The notes: a model not told the origin generated them from the letters alone. A stretch of DNA of 64,000 nt from JACDHG01 sp963811585 (GCA_963811585.1 CAWERR010000002.1:124001-188000); one strand, 5' to 3'; positions 1 through 8,437 are shown, counted from the first letter of the stretch. Program-made: numbers and translations.

Positions 1-33
1 TGTCGAGATCAAAGGGTCTCGACAAGCTCGACC
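1..33. repeat. REP-like palindrome, truncated by window edge
   Basis: The right arm reads GTCTCGACAAGCTCGACC and the left arm TGTCGAGATC, separated by a few bases. The same inverted arms recur at 18268-18310, 49246-49317 and 57518-57561, so this is a dispersed short palindrome. It lies just beyond the stop of the phosphoesterase gene and could act as a transcript-end hairpin. It may extend left of the window. Confidence 0.6.
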
Positions 34-54
34 GCCTGAAGAGCTCGCTGCTCG

Positions 55-849
55 TCAGTCGAGGTCGACCACGAGGAGTGGCCCACCGGCATACAGACCG
101 CCGTCGATGGCCAGGACAAGGTCGTCGGCATAGCGGTACGGCGCCGACACGTCCCCGGGTGCCATGCCCCGGAGGTCGGCGATGATGCTGTGGCCGTGCA
201 CGATGCGCGAGCCACCCAACGCGCCCATGAGCTCACGGGCGACCGCCGGGCCGGCCTCACCCAGGAACGCGTAGCGGTCGGTGAGGCGCTGCCAGCACGA
301 CCACGCGTCGTCGGCTTCCGGGCTCGACAGCGCGGCCGCGACACTGGCGTTGATCGCCTCGACGGACTCTCCCCAAAGGAGGTACTCCAGGGTGTCGGAG
401 TGGAGCATCAGCAGGTCGCCGTCGACGATGATCGCGGGCAGCGACCGGAGCCACTCCAGCTGTGGGCCTGACAACCGCTCCTGGTCGGCAGCGATTCCGC
501 CGTTACGCATCCACGAGTGGGCGAACGCCTGAGCCCTACCGTCGGAGTCGCCCGGCGCTTGCGGGCCGAACTCGTGCATGCCGATCGCCAAGGCCTCGTG
601 GTTGCCAAGGAGCGTGCGCACCTCGCCGCCCGCCTCGGCCGCTTGGCCCTCCCACGTCATGATCAGATCGATGACACCGATGCCGTCAGGGCCACGGTCG
701 AGCAGGTCGCCGAGCACGAACAGCCGGGCGTCTCCGCCCGACCAGGCGCCGCCGTCAACCAGCCCGGCGTCGTGCAGTGCGGCCGTCAGCTGATCTGGGT
801 GCCCGTGCGGGTCGCTCACCGCGACCCTGCGCGCTGAGTCAGGACTCAT
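55..849 (-). CDS. calcineurin-like metallophosphoesterase
   Basis: Protein of 264 residues with the metallophosphoesterase signature blocks in order: DPHGH near residue 13, GDLLDRGPDG near 47, GNHE near 83, and histidines in LHSD and GHSI further on. These are the metal ligands of the PPP/ApaH-like fold, so a phosphatase or nucleotide hydrolase is likely; the substrate cannot be read from sequence. No signal peptide is seen, so it should be cytosolic. The start overlaps the galE stop by four bases (ATGA), implying translational coupling as the last gene of that operon. Confidence 0.85.
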   Translation of the reverse strand: MSPDSARRVAVSDPHGHPDQLTAALHDAGLVDGGAWSGGDARLFVLGDLLDRGPDGIGVIDLIMTWEGQAAEAGGEVRTLLGNHEALAIGMHEFGPQAPGDSDGRAQAFAHSWMRNGGIAADQERLSGPQLEWLRSLPAIIVDGDLLMLHSDTLEYLLWGESVEAINASVAAALSSPEADDAWSCWQRLTDRYAFLGEAGPAVARELMGALGGSRIVHGHSIIADLRGMAPGDVSAPYRYADDLVLAIDGGLYAGGPLLVVDLD

Positions 850-1850
850 TCGAAACCGAGGATCTCACGCCTTTTCCGCCCCCAGGCGAGCGTGGAGGCG
901 ATGCCGTCCTGCAGCGTCAGCTCGCTTTTCCAGCCGAGGACGTCGCGCGCCTTGTCGACCTTCGCGTAGGCGCCGATGGCATCGCCCGGCCGCGGCGGCG
1001 CCTCCTTGGTCGGGACCTTGTCGCCGTACTCCGCCTCGAAGGCTGCCAGCAGCTCCCGCACCGTGACGCCCTCGCCCGTGCCCAGGTTGAACACAGTGCT
1101 GGTGGCATCGAGCCCTGACAACACCTCGTCGAACCTCTCGACGGCCACGACGTGGGCGCGGGCGAGGTCCCACACGTGGATGTAGTCACGGATACCGGTG
1201 CCGTCGCGCGTCGGATGCTCGGTGCCGGTGATCGTGAACGCGTCCTTGACCCCCTTGGCCGTGAGCACGAGCTGGCCGATGACGTGGCTCGGCTCCTCGT
1301 CGTAGAGGCCGCTCTCGACGTCGGGATCGGAGCCGATGGGGTTGAAGTAGCGCAAGATGATCGCGCGCAAGTCGGTGCCGCGGCTCATGTCCTCGAGGGC
1401 CATCTCCATCGAGCGTTTGGTGCGCGCGTACGGCGAGGTCGGATTGAGCGGAGACTCCTCGTCGACCTCGAACGTCGGCGACACGTCATACAAGGAGGCG
1501 GTCGACGAGAACACGATCCGGGGCTTGCCGAGGGTGACGAGCTGGTCGAACAGCTCGAGCGACTTCGCGACGTTGTCGCGGTAGTACTCGTAGGGCTGCT
1601 CGACGGACTCGGGGACGACGATCCGCGCTGCCATGTGGATCGTGCACTCGATCTCGGGGTGGTCGTCGACGATGCGCGTGAGCAGGTCGCGGTCGGCGAT
1701 GTCACCCTCGTAGAAGACGCGGTCGCGGATGAACTCCCGCCTGCCCTTGAGCATCGAGTCAAGCAGGATCGGGGTGTGGCCGGCCTGCTCGAGCGCCTTG
1801 GAGGTGACGCTCCCGATATAGCCGGCACCGCCGGTGACCAAGATCTTCAT
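846..1850 (-). CDS. galE: UDP-glucose 4-epimerase
   Basis: Protein of 334 residues, the usual length for GalE. It has the N-terminal NAD-binding TGGAGYIG (residues 6-13), the YxxxK catalytic pair at Y141/K145 and the extended-SDR sugar-binding C-terminal half. It interconverts UDP-glucose and UDP-galactose for cell-wall and exopolysaccharide precursors. It is followed with a four-base overlap by a metallophosphoesterase. The CHAT gene lies 151 bases upstream on the same strand, so a shared transcript is possible but not shown. A related UDP-sugar epimerase with different specificity cannot be excluded. Confidence 0.88.
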   Translation of the reverse strand: MKILVTGGAGYIGSVTSKALEQAGHTPILLDSMLKGRREFIRDRVFYEGDIADRDLLTRIVDDHPEIECTIHMAARIVVPESVEQPYEYYRDNVAKSLELFDQLVTLGKPRIVFSSTASLYDVSPTFEVDEESPLNPTSPYARTKRSMEMALEDMSRGTDLRAIILRYFNPIGSDPDVESGLYDEEPSHVIGQLVLTAKGVKDAFTITGTEHPTRDGTGIRDYIHVWDLARAHVVAVERFDEVLSGLDATSTVFNLGTGEGVTVRELLAAFEAEYGDKVPTKEAPPRPGDAIGAYAKVDKARDVLGWKSELTLQDGIASTLAWGRKRREILGFE

Positions 1851-2001
1851 GCGGAGACCCTAGTAGACCGCCCCCCACCGCCGATTCGTCCGACCCGCCG
1901 CAAAGGTCCACGGACGCAACACCAGGCACCCCGCAACGTCCGTAACACCGGCCGCCCCAGCGACCACCCGCACGGACGCAAGGTCGGACGATCGGCGAAG
2001 G

Positions 2002-4494
2002 TCACCAGCCAGAGCCGAAGCAGACGAAAGGCGCGGGTATGACGCCGCCGACGTCGCTGCTCGCCCTGGCCAGCGCGTCGGCCGGTGACACGCCCGCGGC
2101 CAGATGGTGGTGCGTGGCGGCCAGCACGAAGCACGCCACATCGTCATCGACGCTCGCGGGCGACGCGATCACGGTGCGGGCGCCGGCGTGCAGCCACGCC
2201 ACCGTCATACCGATCGTCTCCTCGCCCCATCGCACCGACGACCGCCCCAGCTCGCAGGACGACAAGATGACCGTGGACGGGATCGAGGCCAGGCTGTCGA
2301 TGTCATACCCGAACCACGGGCCGTCGACGAGCTCGAGGCCGGAGAAAAGCGGGTTGTCGGCCGAGTGACGGCCGTGGGCCGCTACATGGAAGACGTCGAC
2401 GTTCGACGCCAGCTCCGCGACGGCCGCCGATCGTGACTGGTCACCGCGGAGCACAGTGGCGGTCGCCCACGTCTTGGCTGCGCGTTCGACCTCCTCCTCC
2501 GCCCTGGGCACTCGAGGTCCCGCGACGAAGCCGGCTGGGCCACCCGGCACCTGCTCCCCCCGGTTGGCGAGCCACGATGTCGCCGACCGCGGCACGGTGA
2601 TCGGGCGCCCGACCAGTCCAGGCAGCAGGGTCCACGGCACCCCGGCCAGCGAGCCGGCCGGCACGATCGCAATCGGTCCGTCTCCGGCCTGCGCCGCCAG
2701 CGGAGCCACGAGTCGCTCGGCCAACGCAGCGAGCCGAGCGTCGAGCCCGGCCTGAACCGGCGCGCGCAGGCTGGAGGGCAGGTGCGACGCGGCCATGTCG
2801 AGGTCGGCCTGCATCCCCTCGAGCAGCGACCGCACTGGTCCGAGGCTGCCGAGGTCGTGCACCGTCTCACGACCGTCCGCGACGACGAGTGCGTGCAGCC
2901 GATCGTCCACCGCCAGGTATGACGTCAGAGCGCCTCCCGCTGCCGCAACGGCAACCGCGACCTCGGCGAGGCCGGTCGGCTCGGCGACGACCCCAGACCC
3001 GGCGTCGTACCACTGCCGCTGCCGGATCTGCGCGCTCAATTCCTCCGATCGCCGTACGAGCTCGCTGGGAGCCGGTTTGCCTTCGCTCTCCGCCTCGGCG
3101 ATCTCACCGTGCAGTCCTCGCAGCTCGGCGATCTGCTCAGCCGCCTGGGCGTCGACCGGGGGTCGGACCGGGGTGACGCGCGAGGCGAGCGCGCGAGCTC
3201 GCTCCGACCATTCGAACATCACCTCGGGACGTCCGTCGCTCACGGCCAGCCGGAGTCCTTGGAGTGCGAGCCTTCGGCCGTGTCCCACCAGGGAGCTCTG
3301 CAGGTCAAGACTTCCGAACGACGACTGCCACTCATGCAGCTCGGCCAACCCTTGTCGCACCTGACGCTGGGCGGCAGCACGATGACCTCGCGCGACCGCT
3401 ATCTCGGTCTGAACCTCGCGCTGCAGGATCCGAGTCGGCAGGGGCGCCTGTCTGGTCAGGCGAGTCGTGCGGACCACGTGTGCGGCCCGGGCCACGTTTC
3501 CTCCGCGCACCAGGGCTCGCGCGGCTTGGAGGCGGAGCACCACGGCTTCTCCGAGCAGCCGATGCTCCCGCATGGTGCTGGCGAGCTGGTCGGCGCGTTG
3601 CGCCACTGCCTCGCCGCGTCGTCCGATCTCGATGTCGCAGACGATTGCCACCGCGTCGGCACGCAGCGCCCAGGCGTGTGAGCCACGACGCTCGAACCGG
3701 CGGCTCGATCTTCCCGCGACTTTGCGGCCCTCCGCCGGATCGGCGACGGCCAGGAGCCGAGCCAGGATGTACTCCGCTTCGGCTTGTCGCTGGCGCAGGC
3801 GGCGGGCACCGAACGTCTTGGCCACCAACCGCAGCGCGTCGGCAGCCGCTGACGTCATGCCAGCCGCGATGAGCACTTCGGCCCGGTCCTGCTCACACAG
3901 TGCGCGGTACGTCGGTGACTGGTCGGCCCAGGAAGGCCGGGCGGCCTCCATCATCGACAAGGCGCTGGCCAGGTCTCCCGCCATCATCCGCGCGTAGCCG
4001 AGGTTGTGCTGGGCCTTGGCCTGGAGCAACGGGTGGGCAGCTTCCTCGGCATACGCCATGGCTGCCTCGAGATCGCTGGATGCCTTGGACACCTCGCCGC
4101 GGAACAGGAACAGGAAGCCCCGGTTGAGGTAGGCCGTCGCCAACGGCTCGGGACTCGTGTCGAGCAGGCGGATCGCCTCAGCGAACTCCGGCAGTGCTCG
4201 GGTGCCGTCGCCCGCTCGCATGTGCAGGAGGCCCAACTGCGAGTGGATCAGTCCTCGCACCTGACGCGACAGGCCTGGGGCCTCGAGTGCGCCGATACAG
4301 ATCTCGAGGCCTTGGTCAGCACTGCCCAGCTCCGCCTCGACGTGGGCAAGGCTGAGCTGGATACGCGCCAGCAGGTCGGCGTCGTGCACATCGGCTCGCT
4401 CGAGCGCTTGGCGGAAGATTCGCCGGCCGCTCGCATGACGGCCGGCGTTGCTCTCCTCGAGACCCCGTGAATGCAGATCGGCAGCCGTCAGCAC
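2002..4494 (-). CDS. TPR-repeat CHAT-domain (caspase-like) protein
   Basis: Protein of 830 residues. Roughly the first 400 are alpha-helical TPR-type repeats (for example QLGLLHMRAGDGTRALPEFA). The C-terminal third is a CHAT domain: VAAHGRH with H707, and VILSSCELG with C747, form the His-Cys dyad of caspase-like (clan CD) proteases. The GTG start lies seven bases after the stop of the subtilisin-like gene, so it is the last gene of the sigma-factor operon. No signal peptide or membrane segment is seen. The TPR part probably senses or docks a partner and the CHAT part cuts a target. The target is unknown. Confidence 0.85.
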   Translation of the reverse strand: MLTAADLHSRGLEESNAGRHASGRRIFRQALERADVHDADLLARIQLSLAHVEAELGSADQGLEICIGALEAPGLSRQVRGLIHSQLGLLHMRAGDGTRALPEFAEAIRLLDTSPEPLATAYLNRGFLFLFRGEVSKASSDLEAAMAYAEEAAHPLLQAKAQHNLGYARMMAGDLASALSMMEAARPSWADQSPTYRALCEQDRAEVLIAAGMTSAAADALRLVAKTFGARRLRQRQAEAEYILARLLAVADPAEGRKVAGRSSRRFERRGSHAWALRADAVAIVCDIEIGRRGEAVAQRADQLASTMREHRLLGEAVVLRLQAARALVRGGNVARAAHVVRTTRLTRQAPLPTRILQREVQTEIAVARGHRAAAQRQVRQGLAELHEWQSSFGSLDLQSSLVGHGRRLALQGLRLAVSDGRPEVMFEWSERARALASRVTPVRPPVDAQAAEQIAELRGLHGEIAEAESEGKPAPSELVRRSEELSAQIRQRQWYDAGSGVVAEPTGLAEVAVAVAAAGGALTSYLAVDDRLHALVVADGRETVHDLGSLGPVRSLLEGMQADLDMAASHLPSSLRAPVQAGLDARLAALAERLVAPLAAQAGDGPIAIVPAGSLAGVPWTLLPGLVGRPITVPRSATSWLANRGEQVPGGPAGFVAGPRVPRAEEEVERAAKTWATATVLRGDQSRSAAVAELASNVDVFHVAAHGRHSADNPLFSGLELVDGPWFGYDIDSLASIPSTVILSSCELGRSSVRWGEETIGMTVAWLHAGARTVIASPASVDDDVACFVLAATHHHLAAGVSPADALARASSDVGGVIPAPFVCFGSGW

Positions 4495-4501
4495 GCCTGC
4501 A

Positions 4502-6103
4502 TCATGGCGCGATGTCGGTCACCTTGGCCACTGCCTTCCAGATCCGGTTGACCGACCGCTTCCTGGAGGGCGAGGCTTCCGTCTTCGGAAGCTTGCCCAC
4601 CAGCTCTTGGGCGATCAGCCCGGCGATCCGTGGCGCGGCGAACGAGCTTCCGCTCCACAAGGCGAACCCGCTCTTGAAGTTGTCGGGGTCGATCGACTCA
4701 CGCAGCCGGCCGAAGGCGCGGATCCGGGCGGTCGGCTCCAGACCACCCTGGAACTGCGGCATGGTGCTGACGACGCTCGCGCCGAGTGCGTAGCACCGCA
4801 CCCAGGGGCCGGTGTTGCTGAAGAGCGCCACCGTGTCGTTGGGGTTGAGCGCACCGACGGACACGATCGGGACCCGGTCTGGGCTCGTGCGCTTGCCGCC
4901 ACCGTTGGACCACGGCGCGAACGCGGCCGGATACTGCGGCCGCGCGGTTGCGTCGTTGCCGGCCGAGCAGACGACCGCTGTGCCGCAGTCACCGAGCACT
5001 TTCAGAAGGTCGTACAACGTCTGGTCGAAGAGCTTGTCTTGAGGAGTCTCGTGGTAGTAGCCCATCGACAGGTTCAAGACATCGATGACCCGGCCGCCGG
5101 GCTCCCCGGCGAAGTGGCGTCGGACGAGCTCGGTCACTTTGGTGAGGGCGTCGACCCAGTCCGACTCCACGATCGGTCCGCTCGACCCGACGACGCGCCA
5201 CGAGTAGATCTCGGCGTCGGGGCAGGTCTGATGGATCACGCCCGCGATGAAGGTGCCGTGCCCTGACAGCGGGTCGAGCACGCCGTCGAGCGGGCCGACG
5301 AGGTCACCACCGACCTCGGGGTCTGTCTTCGGGTCTGTGTATCCGATCGGGGTGCTCCCGAGCTTGACCTTCCGCTTCACGACTTGCCGCAACCAGGGAT
5401 GCTCGCCGCACCCGGTGTCGAGGATCGCCACGACCGGTCGGCGCTTCTTCATCTGGGCATTCGGGCGCCGGAACGGCCTAGCTCCCACGAATGCGACCGG
5501 CTGCCGGCCACCGCTGCCGGCGTAGCCGTATGAGCTGACCGGGTCGCCGCCTGCCGGGTTGGAGTGCTCGACCGGGTTGGAGTGCTCGACCGGGTTGGAG
5601 TGCTCGACCGGGTTGACGGTGAGCACATGGTCGAGCCCGACTCCTCGCAACTTCCTGACTCCGTGCAGGGCGCGCGCCTGCTGCAGCAGCACCCATCCGT
5701 CGGGTGCCACCGTGGCTCGGTTGGACTTGACGGTGATGACAAGTCGGGACACTCCGAGAGCTCGCTCCCCTTCGCGGCGTCCGCCGACCCGAGAGGCTCC
5801 GAACGTCTCGTCGATCTCGACGTCCCAGCCCGTCTCTTGGGCGGCTTCACGCAGCAGGCCGAGCACCTCATCCAGGTCTCGCGCGGCGCTGACGACGAGG
5901 CGTGGACCGACGTACACGGTCGGCCGGGGTGTCACACCCGCGATGGTGAGAGCCGTGCCGGGGTCGAGGACCCTTCCGTTCACATGGTCGAGCACTGCCC
6001 GCGGCGGCGGCGCCGGGTCGCGATCGACCCGGGACGGCACACGGTCACGCTTCGCACCTGACTGGCGGGAAGACTGCTGAGCTTGTCCGTTCGACTGTGC
6101 CAC
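4502..6103 (-). CDS. cytoplasmic subtilisin-like (S8) serine peptidase
   Basis: Protein of 533 residues with an intact catalytic triad: D229 in AILDTG, H282 in GHGTFIAG, and S487 in GSSFAAP. There is no signal peptide, unlike most secreted subtilisins, so it is expected to act inside the cell. Residues 60-160 form a separate N-terminal domain, perhaps a propeptide or docking module. It is joined to the catalytic domain by a linker containing three NPVEHS repeats. The start is GTG with AGGAG eight bases upstream. It sits between a small soluble protein (11-base gap) and the CHAT gene (7-base gap), so the two proteases are probably co-produced. Confidence 0.88.
   Translation of the reverse strand: MAQSNGQAQQSSRQSGAKRDRVPSRVDRDPAPPPRAVLDHVNGRVLDPGTALTIAGVTPRPTVYVGPRLVVSAARDLDEVLGLLREAAQETGWDVEIDETFGASRVGGRREGERALGVSRLVITVKSNRATVAPDGWVLLQQARALHGVRKLRGVGLDHVLTVNPVEHSNPVEHSNPVEHSNPAGGDPVSSYGYAGSGGRQPVAFVGARPFRRPNAQMKKRRPVVAILDTGCGEHPWLRQVVKRKVKLGSTPIGYTDPKTDPEVGGDLVGPLDGVLDPLSGHGTFIAGVIHQTCPDAEIYSWRVVGSSGPIVESDWVDALTKVTELVRRHFAGEPGGRVIDVLNLSMGYYHETPQDKLFDQTLYDLLKVLGDCGTAVVCSAGNDATARPQYPAAFAPWSNGGGKRTSPDRVPIVSVGALNPNDTVALFSNTGPWVRCYALGASVVSTMPQFQGGLEPTARIRAFGRLRESIDPDNFKSGFALWSGSSFAAPRIAGLIAQELVGKLPKTEASPSRKRSVNRIWKAVAKVTDIAP
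5555..5614 (-). repeat. in-frame 18-bp tandem repeat in the S8 peptidase linker
   Basis: Three copies of an 18-bp unit plus a partial fourth encode NPVEHS x3 followed by NP (residues 164-183 of the peptidase). The unit contains the CTCGACC core seen in other repeats of the window. The count is likely to vary between strains. Confidence 0.85.
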
Positions 6104-6114
6104 GGATGTGTCTC

Positions 6115-6579
6115 CTAGAGCTCGAAGGTCGGAGTGGCGAACAGGCCATCAGAATCGGCTGCCGCATCCTTGGCTCGGAGCCAGAACCGGGTCAGCCCGG
6201 CGGGCAGCTTGGGAACCTCGAAGCGGCCAAGCGAGTCGATCGCGGCTTCCCACGACTTGCCCTGCTGGGTGACGGTCACACTCATCGGCTGGGCGGGCGA
6301 CACCCACCCGTCGACGCGGCGGTGGCTGCTCCCGCGGCCGCTCACCCTGAGCAGCAACGTGAACGGGCCACGCGAGAACGTGATCGTGAAGGCATCTCCC
6401 GCGCCGCGCACGCCTTCCAGCTCGCGGCTCCGCTCGACCAGTGACAGTAGCTCGTAGTCGGCATCGAGGTTCTCGAGCGCGATCGCCACCAGCACCTTCT
6501 CGACCAGCCCCTCGGGCATCGGGTCATGGCGCTCCCACATGGTGGCCAGCTCGGTCCGGGTGATCTCATGTTCAGTCAT
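6115..6579 (-). CDS. small soluble protein, possible anti-sigma/partner of ECF factor
   Basis: Protein of 154 residues from the ATG at 6579, chosen because AAGGAGG lies eight bases upstream; an upstream GTG at 6600 has no such site. The first about 60 residues are helical and acidic. The remainder looks beta-rich and ends in a segment (SLGRFEVPKLPAGLTRFWLR) like a carboxypeptidase-regulatory or fibronectin-type fold. There is no membrane segment. The start overlaps the sigma-factor stop by eight bases, the place where an anti-sigma gene normally sits. A role as a soluble anti-sigma or scaffold is inferred from position only. Confidence 0.7.
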   Translation of the reverse strand: MTEHEITRTELATMWERHDPMPEGLVEKVLVAIALENLDADYELLSLVERSRELEGVRGAGDAFTITFSRGPFTLLLRVSGRGSSHRRVDGWVSPAQPMSVTVTQQGKSWEAAIDSLGRFEVPKLPAGLTRFWLRAKDAAADSDGLFATPTFEL

Positions 6580-7204
6580 CTCCGGTGCCTCCTTGGTCAC
6601 TCAGCAATGTCTTCAGCTTGGTCAGGCAGCGGCCCCGGGTGGGACCGATGCTGCCGACGGGCATCTGTAGCTCCTCGGCAATCCCGGCATAGTCGGGTCG
6701 ATCGTCGAATGCGACTGCCCGAAGCAGCCGCTGGCATCGTTCGTCGAGCCGCTGGACGCACGACCACAGTCGGTCAGACTCGTCCTTGCGTATGACGTCG
6801 TGCTCGGTGGCCGCCTGGTGTGGCAGCCGGGACTGGATGACCTCGTCGACAACGGGCGTGGACCGTGCGTCGAGTCGTGAGACCCGCCAGGCCTCCCGCC
6901 GCGCGGTTGTCGTGAGCCAGGACGCCACTGCCTGCGGGTCGTCGATGGATTCCTGCTTGCGAACCAGAGTCAGCCAGGCCACCTGGACGACGTCCTCGGC
7001 CTTGTCGTGGTTGAGCCCGACGGCCCGCACCACATGCCACAGCACCGGGGTCAGCGTGCGGACAAGGTCGTCGAGTGCGGCATGGTCGCCCCCTCGGAAT
7101 CGGCGGAAGTGGCCGGCAGCCAGTTCCCAGACCGAGACCTCGGCAGAAGACTCTTGGACGGCCAACTTCGGATCCCTCGTCTCCTTCTCCAACATCGCTC
7201 GCAC
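6572..7204 (-). CDS. ECF-type RNA polymerase sigma factor
   Basis: Protein of 210 residues. Region 2 is visible as DDLVRTLTPVLWHVVRAVGL, followed by a DKAEDVVQVAWLTLVRK block. Region 4 is a C-terminal helix-turn-helix (YAGIAEELQMPVGSIGPTRGRCLTKL). It should direct RNA polymerase to a small set of promoters. It is the first gene of an operon continuing into a small protein, a subtilisin-like protease and a TPR-CHAT protein, so control of its own operon is likely. The GTG at 7204 could be replaced by the ATG at 7195; neither ribosome site is ideal. A pair of direct repeats lies upstream at 7274-7307. Confidence 0.88.
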   Translation of the reverse strand: MRAMLEKETRDPKLAVQESSAEVSVWELAAGHFRRFRGGDHAALDDLVRTLTPVLWHVVRAVGLNHDKAEDVVQVAWLTLVRKQESIDDPQAVASWLTTTARREAWRVSRLDARSTPVVDEVIQSRLPHQAATEHDVIRKDESDRLWSCVQRLDERCQRLLRAVAFDDRPDYAGIAEELQMPVGSIGPTRGRCLTKLKTLLSDQGGTGDD

Positions 7205-7273
7205 GACCTCAAGGAGGGCCGGCGAGCCTCAGTGATACATGGGAAGTAGAGCAAGGTGCGCTGCCCGTGGCGG

Positions 7274-7307
7274 GACTCATCGTAGTGACCTTGACTCATC
7301 GTAGTGA
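7274..7307 (-). promoter_or_regulatory. two 15-bp direct repeats upstream of the ECF sigma gene
   Basis: GACTCATCGTAGTGA occurs at 7274-7288 and again, identically, at 7293-7307, a 19-bp spacing (about two helical turns). The pair begins 70 bp upstream of the sigma-factor start. It could be an operator or part of an autoregulated promoter. No -35/-10 pair was assigned with confidence. Confidence 0.45.
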
Positions 7308-7458
7308 AGGAGTGACTCGGCTGCTGCGCCGAGAAGATCCGGGCGATTCCATGTATCAGGGCGGCCTGTCGGTGTTCCTGTGGCCTGACAACCCGCCTAC
7401 GGGCCGGTTGCGCTGGGCCCGCCCGACTGAGGGGTCTCGGCTGCTGCCCAGCGTCGCG

Positions 7459-7492
7459 GGGGTGGGGCGATTCGAGGGGGACGCCCCACCCC
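7459..7492. other. 11-bp perfect GC hairpin
   Basis: GGGGTGGGGCG (7459-7469) pairs with CGCCCCACCCC (7482-7492) across a 12-base loop. It is about 190 bases ahead of the SDR start. It could terminate readthrough or act in the SDR leader; there is no T tract. Confidence 0.4.
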
Positions 7493-7679
7493 GTCGGCGG
7501 CTCGCGCCGACCGACACCCGCTACCCCGCGAAGGGCGGCCTGACAGGCCCCGATTCGCGGGTCAGCCGGTGTCCGGATGGGTCGTGGGTGGTGGGCATGG
7601 CGCCGATTCGGCTTGGGTATGGTCGCTGGCGGGATTCGATCCCGACGTCCGCGCCCAATTCCTGAGGAGAAGCCCCTGT

Positions 7680-8423
7680 ATGACCAGACGTGTCGTGGTG
7701 TCCGGAGGTGGCACCGGGATAGGTCGCGCCATCGCGCGCCGGTTCGCCGTCGACGGTGACGCCGTCGTGATCCTGGGTCGCCGCATCGAGGTGCTCGAGG
7801 AGGCAGCGAGCGCCATCAACGCCGAGGTGGGCAACGACATCGTGTCGGTGCGGCGGGCTGACCTGGCGGATCCGGCAGAGACAGCGGAGGCTGCTGAGGC
7901 GATTGCCGCGGGAGGCCCGGTCGACGTACTCGTCAACAACGCCGGTGGCATCAGCAGCCCTGGTGGAGAAACTCTCGCCGACGTGGCCGACCACTGGCTG
8001 ACCGACTTTCGCGGCAACGTGATGACCGCGGTGCTGTTAACGGAGGCGCTGCTCCCGCACCTGTCACGCCCGGGTGGGCGCATCATCGCGATGAGCTCGG
8101 TCGCTGGTGTGCGTGGTCCGGGGTCGTACGGTGCCGCAAAGTCTGCGCTGCACGCGTGGGTGTTCGGTCTGGCCGGACAGCTCGGTGCAGACGGCATCAC
8201 GGTCAACGCGGTAGCGCCGGGGTTCGTGCCCGACACGGGTTTCTGGGAGGGCAGGCTGACCGCCGAGGTCGTCGAGCCACGCGTCGAAGGGACGCTCGTG
8301 AAGCGGCCTGGTACGCCGGACGAAGTGGCCGAGGCGGTCGCCTATCTCGCCTCGGAGCAGGCCGGATTCACCACCGGGCAGATCCTGCAGGTCAACGGCG
8401 GCGCCGTCCTCGGCCGCGGCTGA
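7680..8423 (+). CDS. short-chain dehydrogenase/reductase
   Basis: Protein of 247 residues. It has the classical SDR nucleotide-binding GGGTGIGRA near residues 9-17, the NNAGG motif, the catalytic SYGAAKSALH block (YxxxK), and a C-terminal ASEQAGFTTGQILQVNGG typical of FabG-like SDRs. The start at 7680 is chosen over an in-frame start at 7569 because GAGGAGA lies just upstream and the Rossmann motif then begins at the usual place. Substrate unknown; an NAD(P)-dependent alcohol or ketoacyl reductase is expected. It converges on the membrane-protein gene at 8438. Confidence 0.85.
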   Translation: MTRRVVVSGGGTGIGRAIARRFAVDGDAVVILGRRIEVLEEAASAINAEVGNDIVSVRRADLADPAETAEAAEAIAAGGPVDVLVNNAGGISSPGGETLADVADHWLTDFRGNVMTAVLLTEALLPHLSRPGGRIIAMSSVAGVRGPGSYGAAKSALHAWVFGLAGQLGADGITVNAVAPGFVPDTGFWEGRLTAEVVEPRVEGTLVKRPGTPDEVAEAVAYLASEQAGFTTGQILQVNGGAVLGRG

Positions 8424-8437
8424 CCAGGCTGGGAGAC

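Larger units (their letters stand above)
7205..7679. other. 475-bp divergent intergenic region
   Basis: This lies between the minus-strand sigma operon and a plus-strand SDR. It holds two 15-bp direct repeats near the sigma gene, an 11-bp perfect GC hairpin at 7459-7492, a short palindrome GGCCTGACAGGCC at 7537-7549, and a GAGGAGA ribosome site just before 7680. The reading frames crossing it show no recognisable protein. Confidence 0.6.

Noticed and set aside
1152..2042. Long plus-strand open frame opposite galE
   Set aside because: It is the antisense shadow of galE in high-GC DNA; galE has full family motifs.
2002..7204. Type III-E CRISPR (Craspase) locus
   Set aside because: A TPR-CHAT protein is present but there is no Cas7-11-like effector, no repeat-spacer array and no csx30-like gene; the neighbours are a sigma factor and an S8 peptidase.
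7628..7646. tRNA T-arm-like GGGATTCGATCCC ahead of the SDR
   Set aside because: No acceptor stem, anticodon arm or D arm could be fitted around it.
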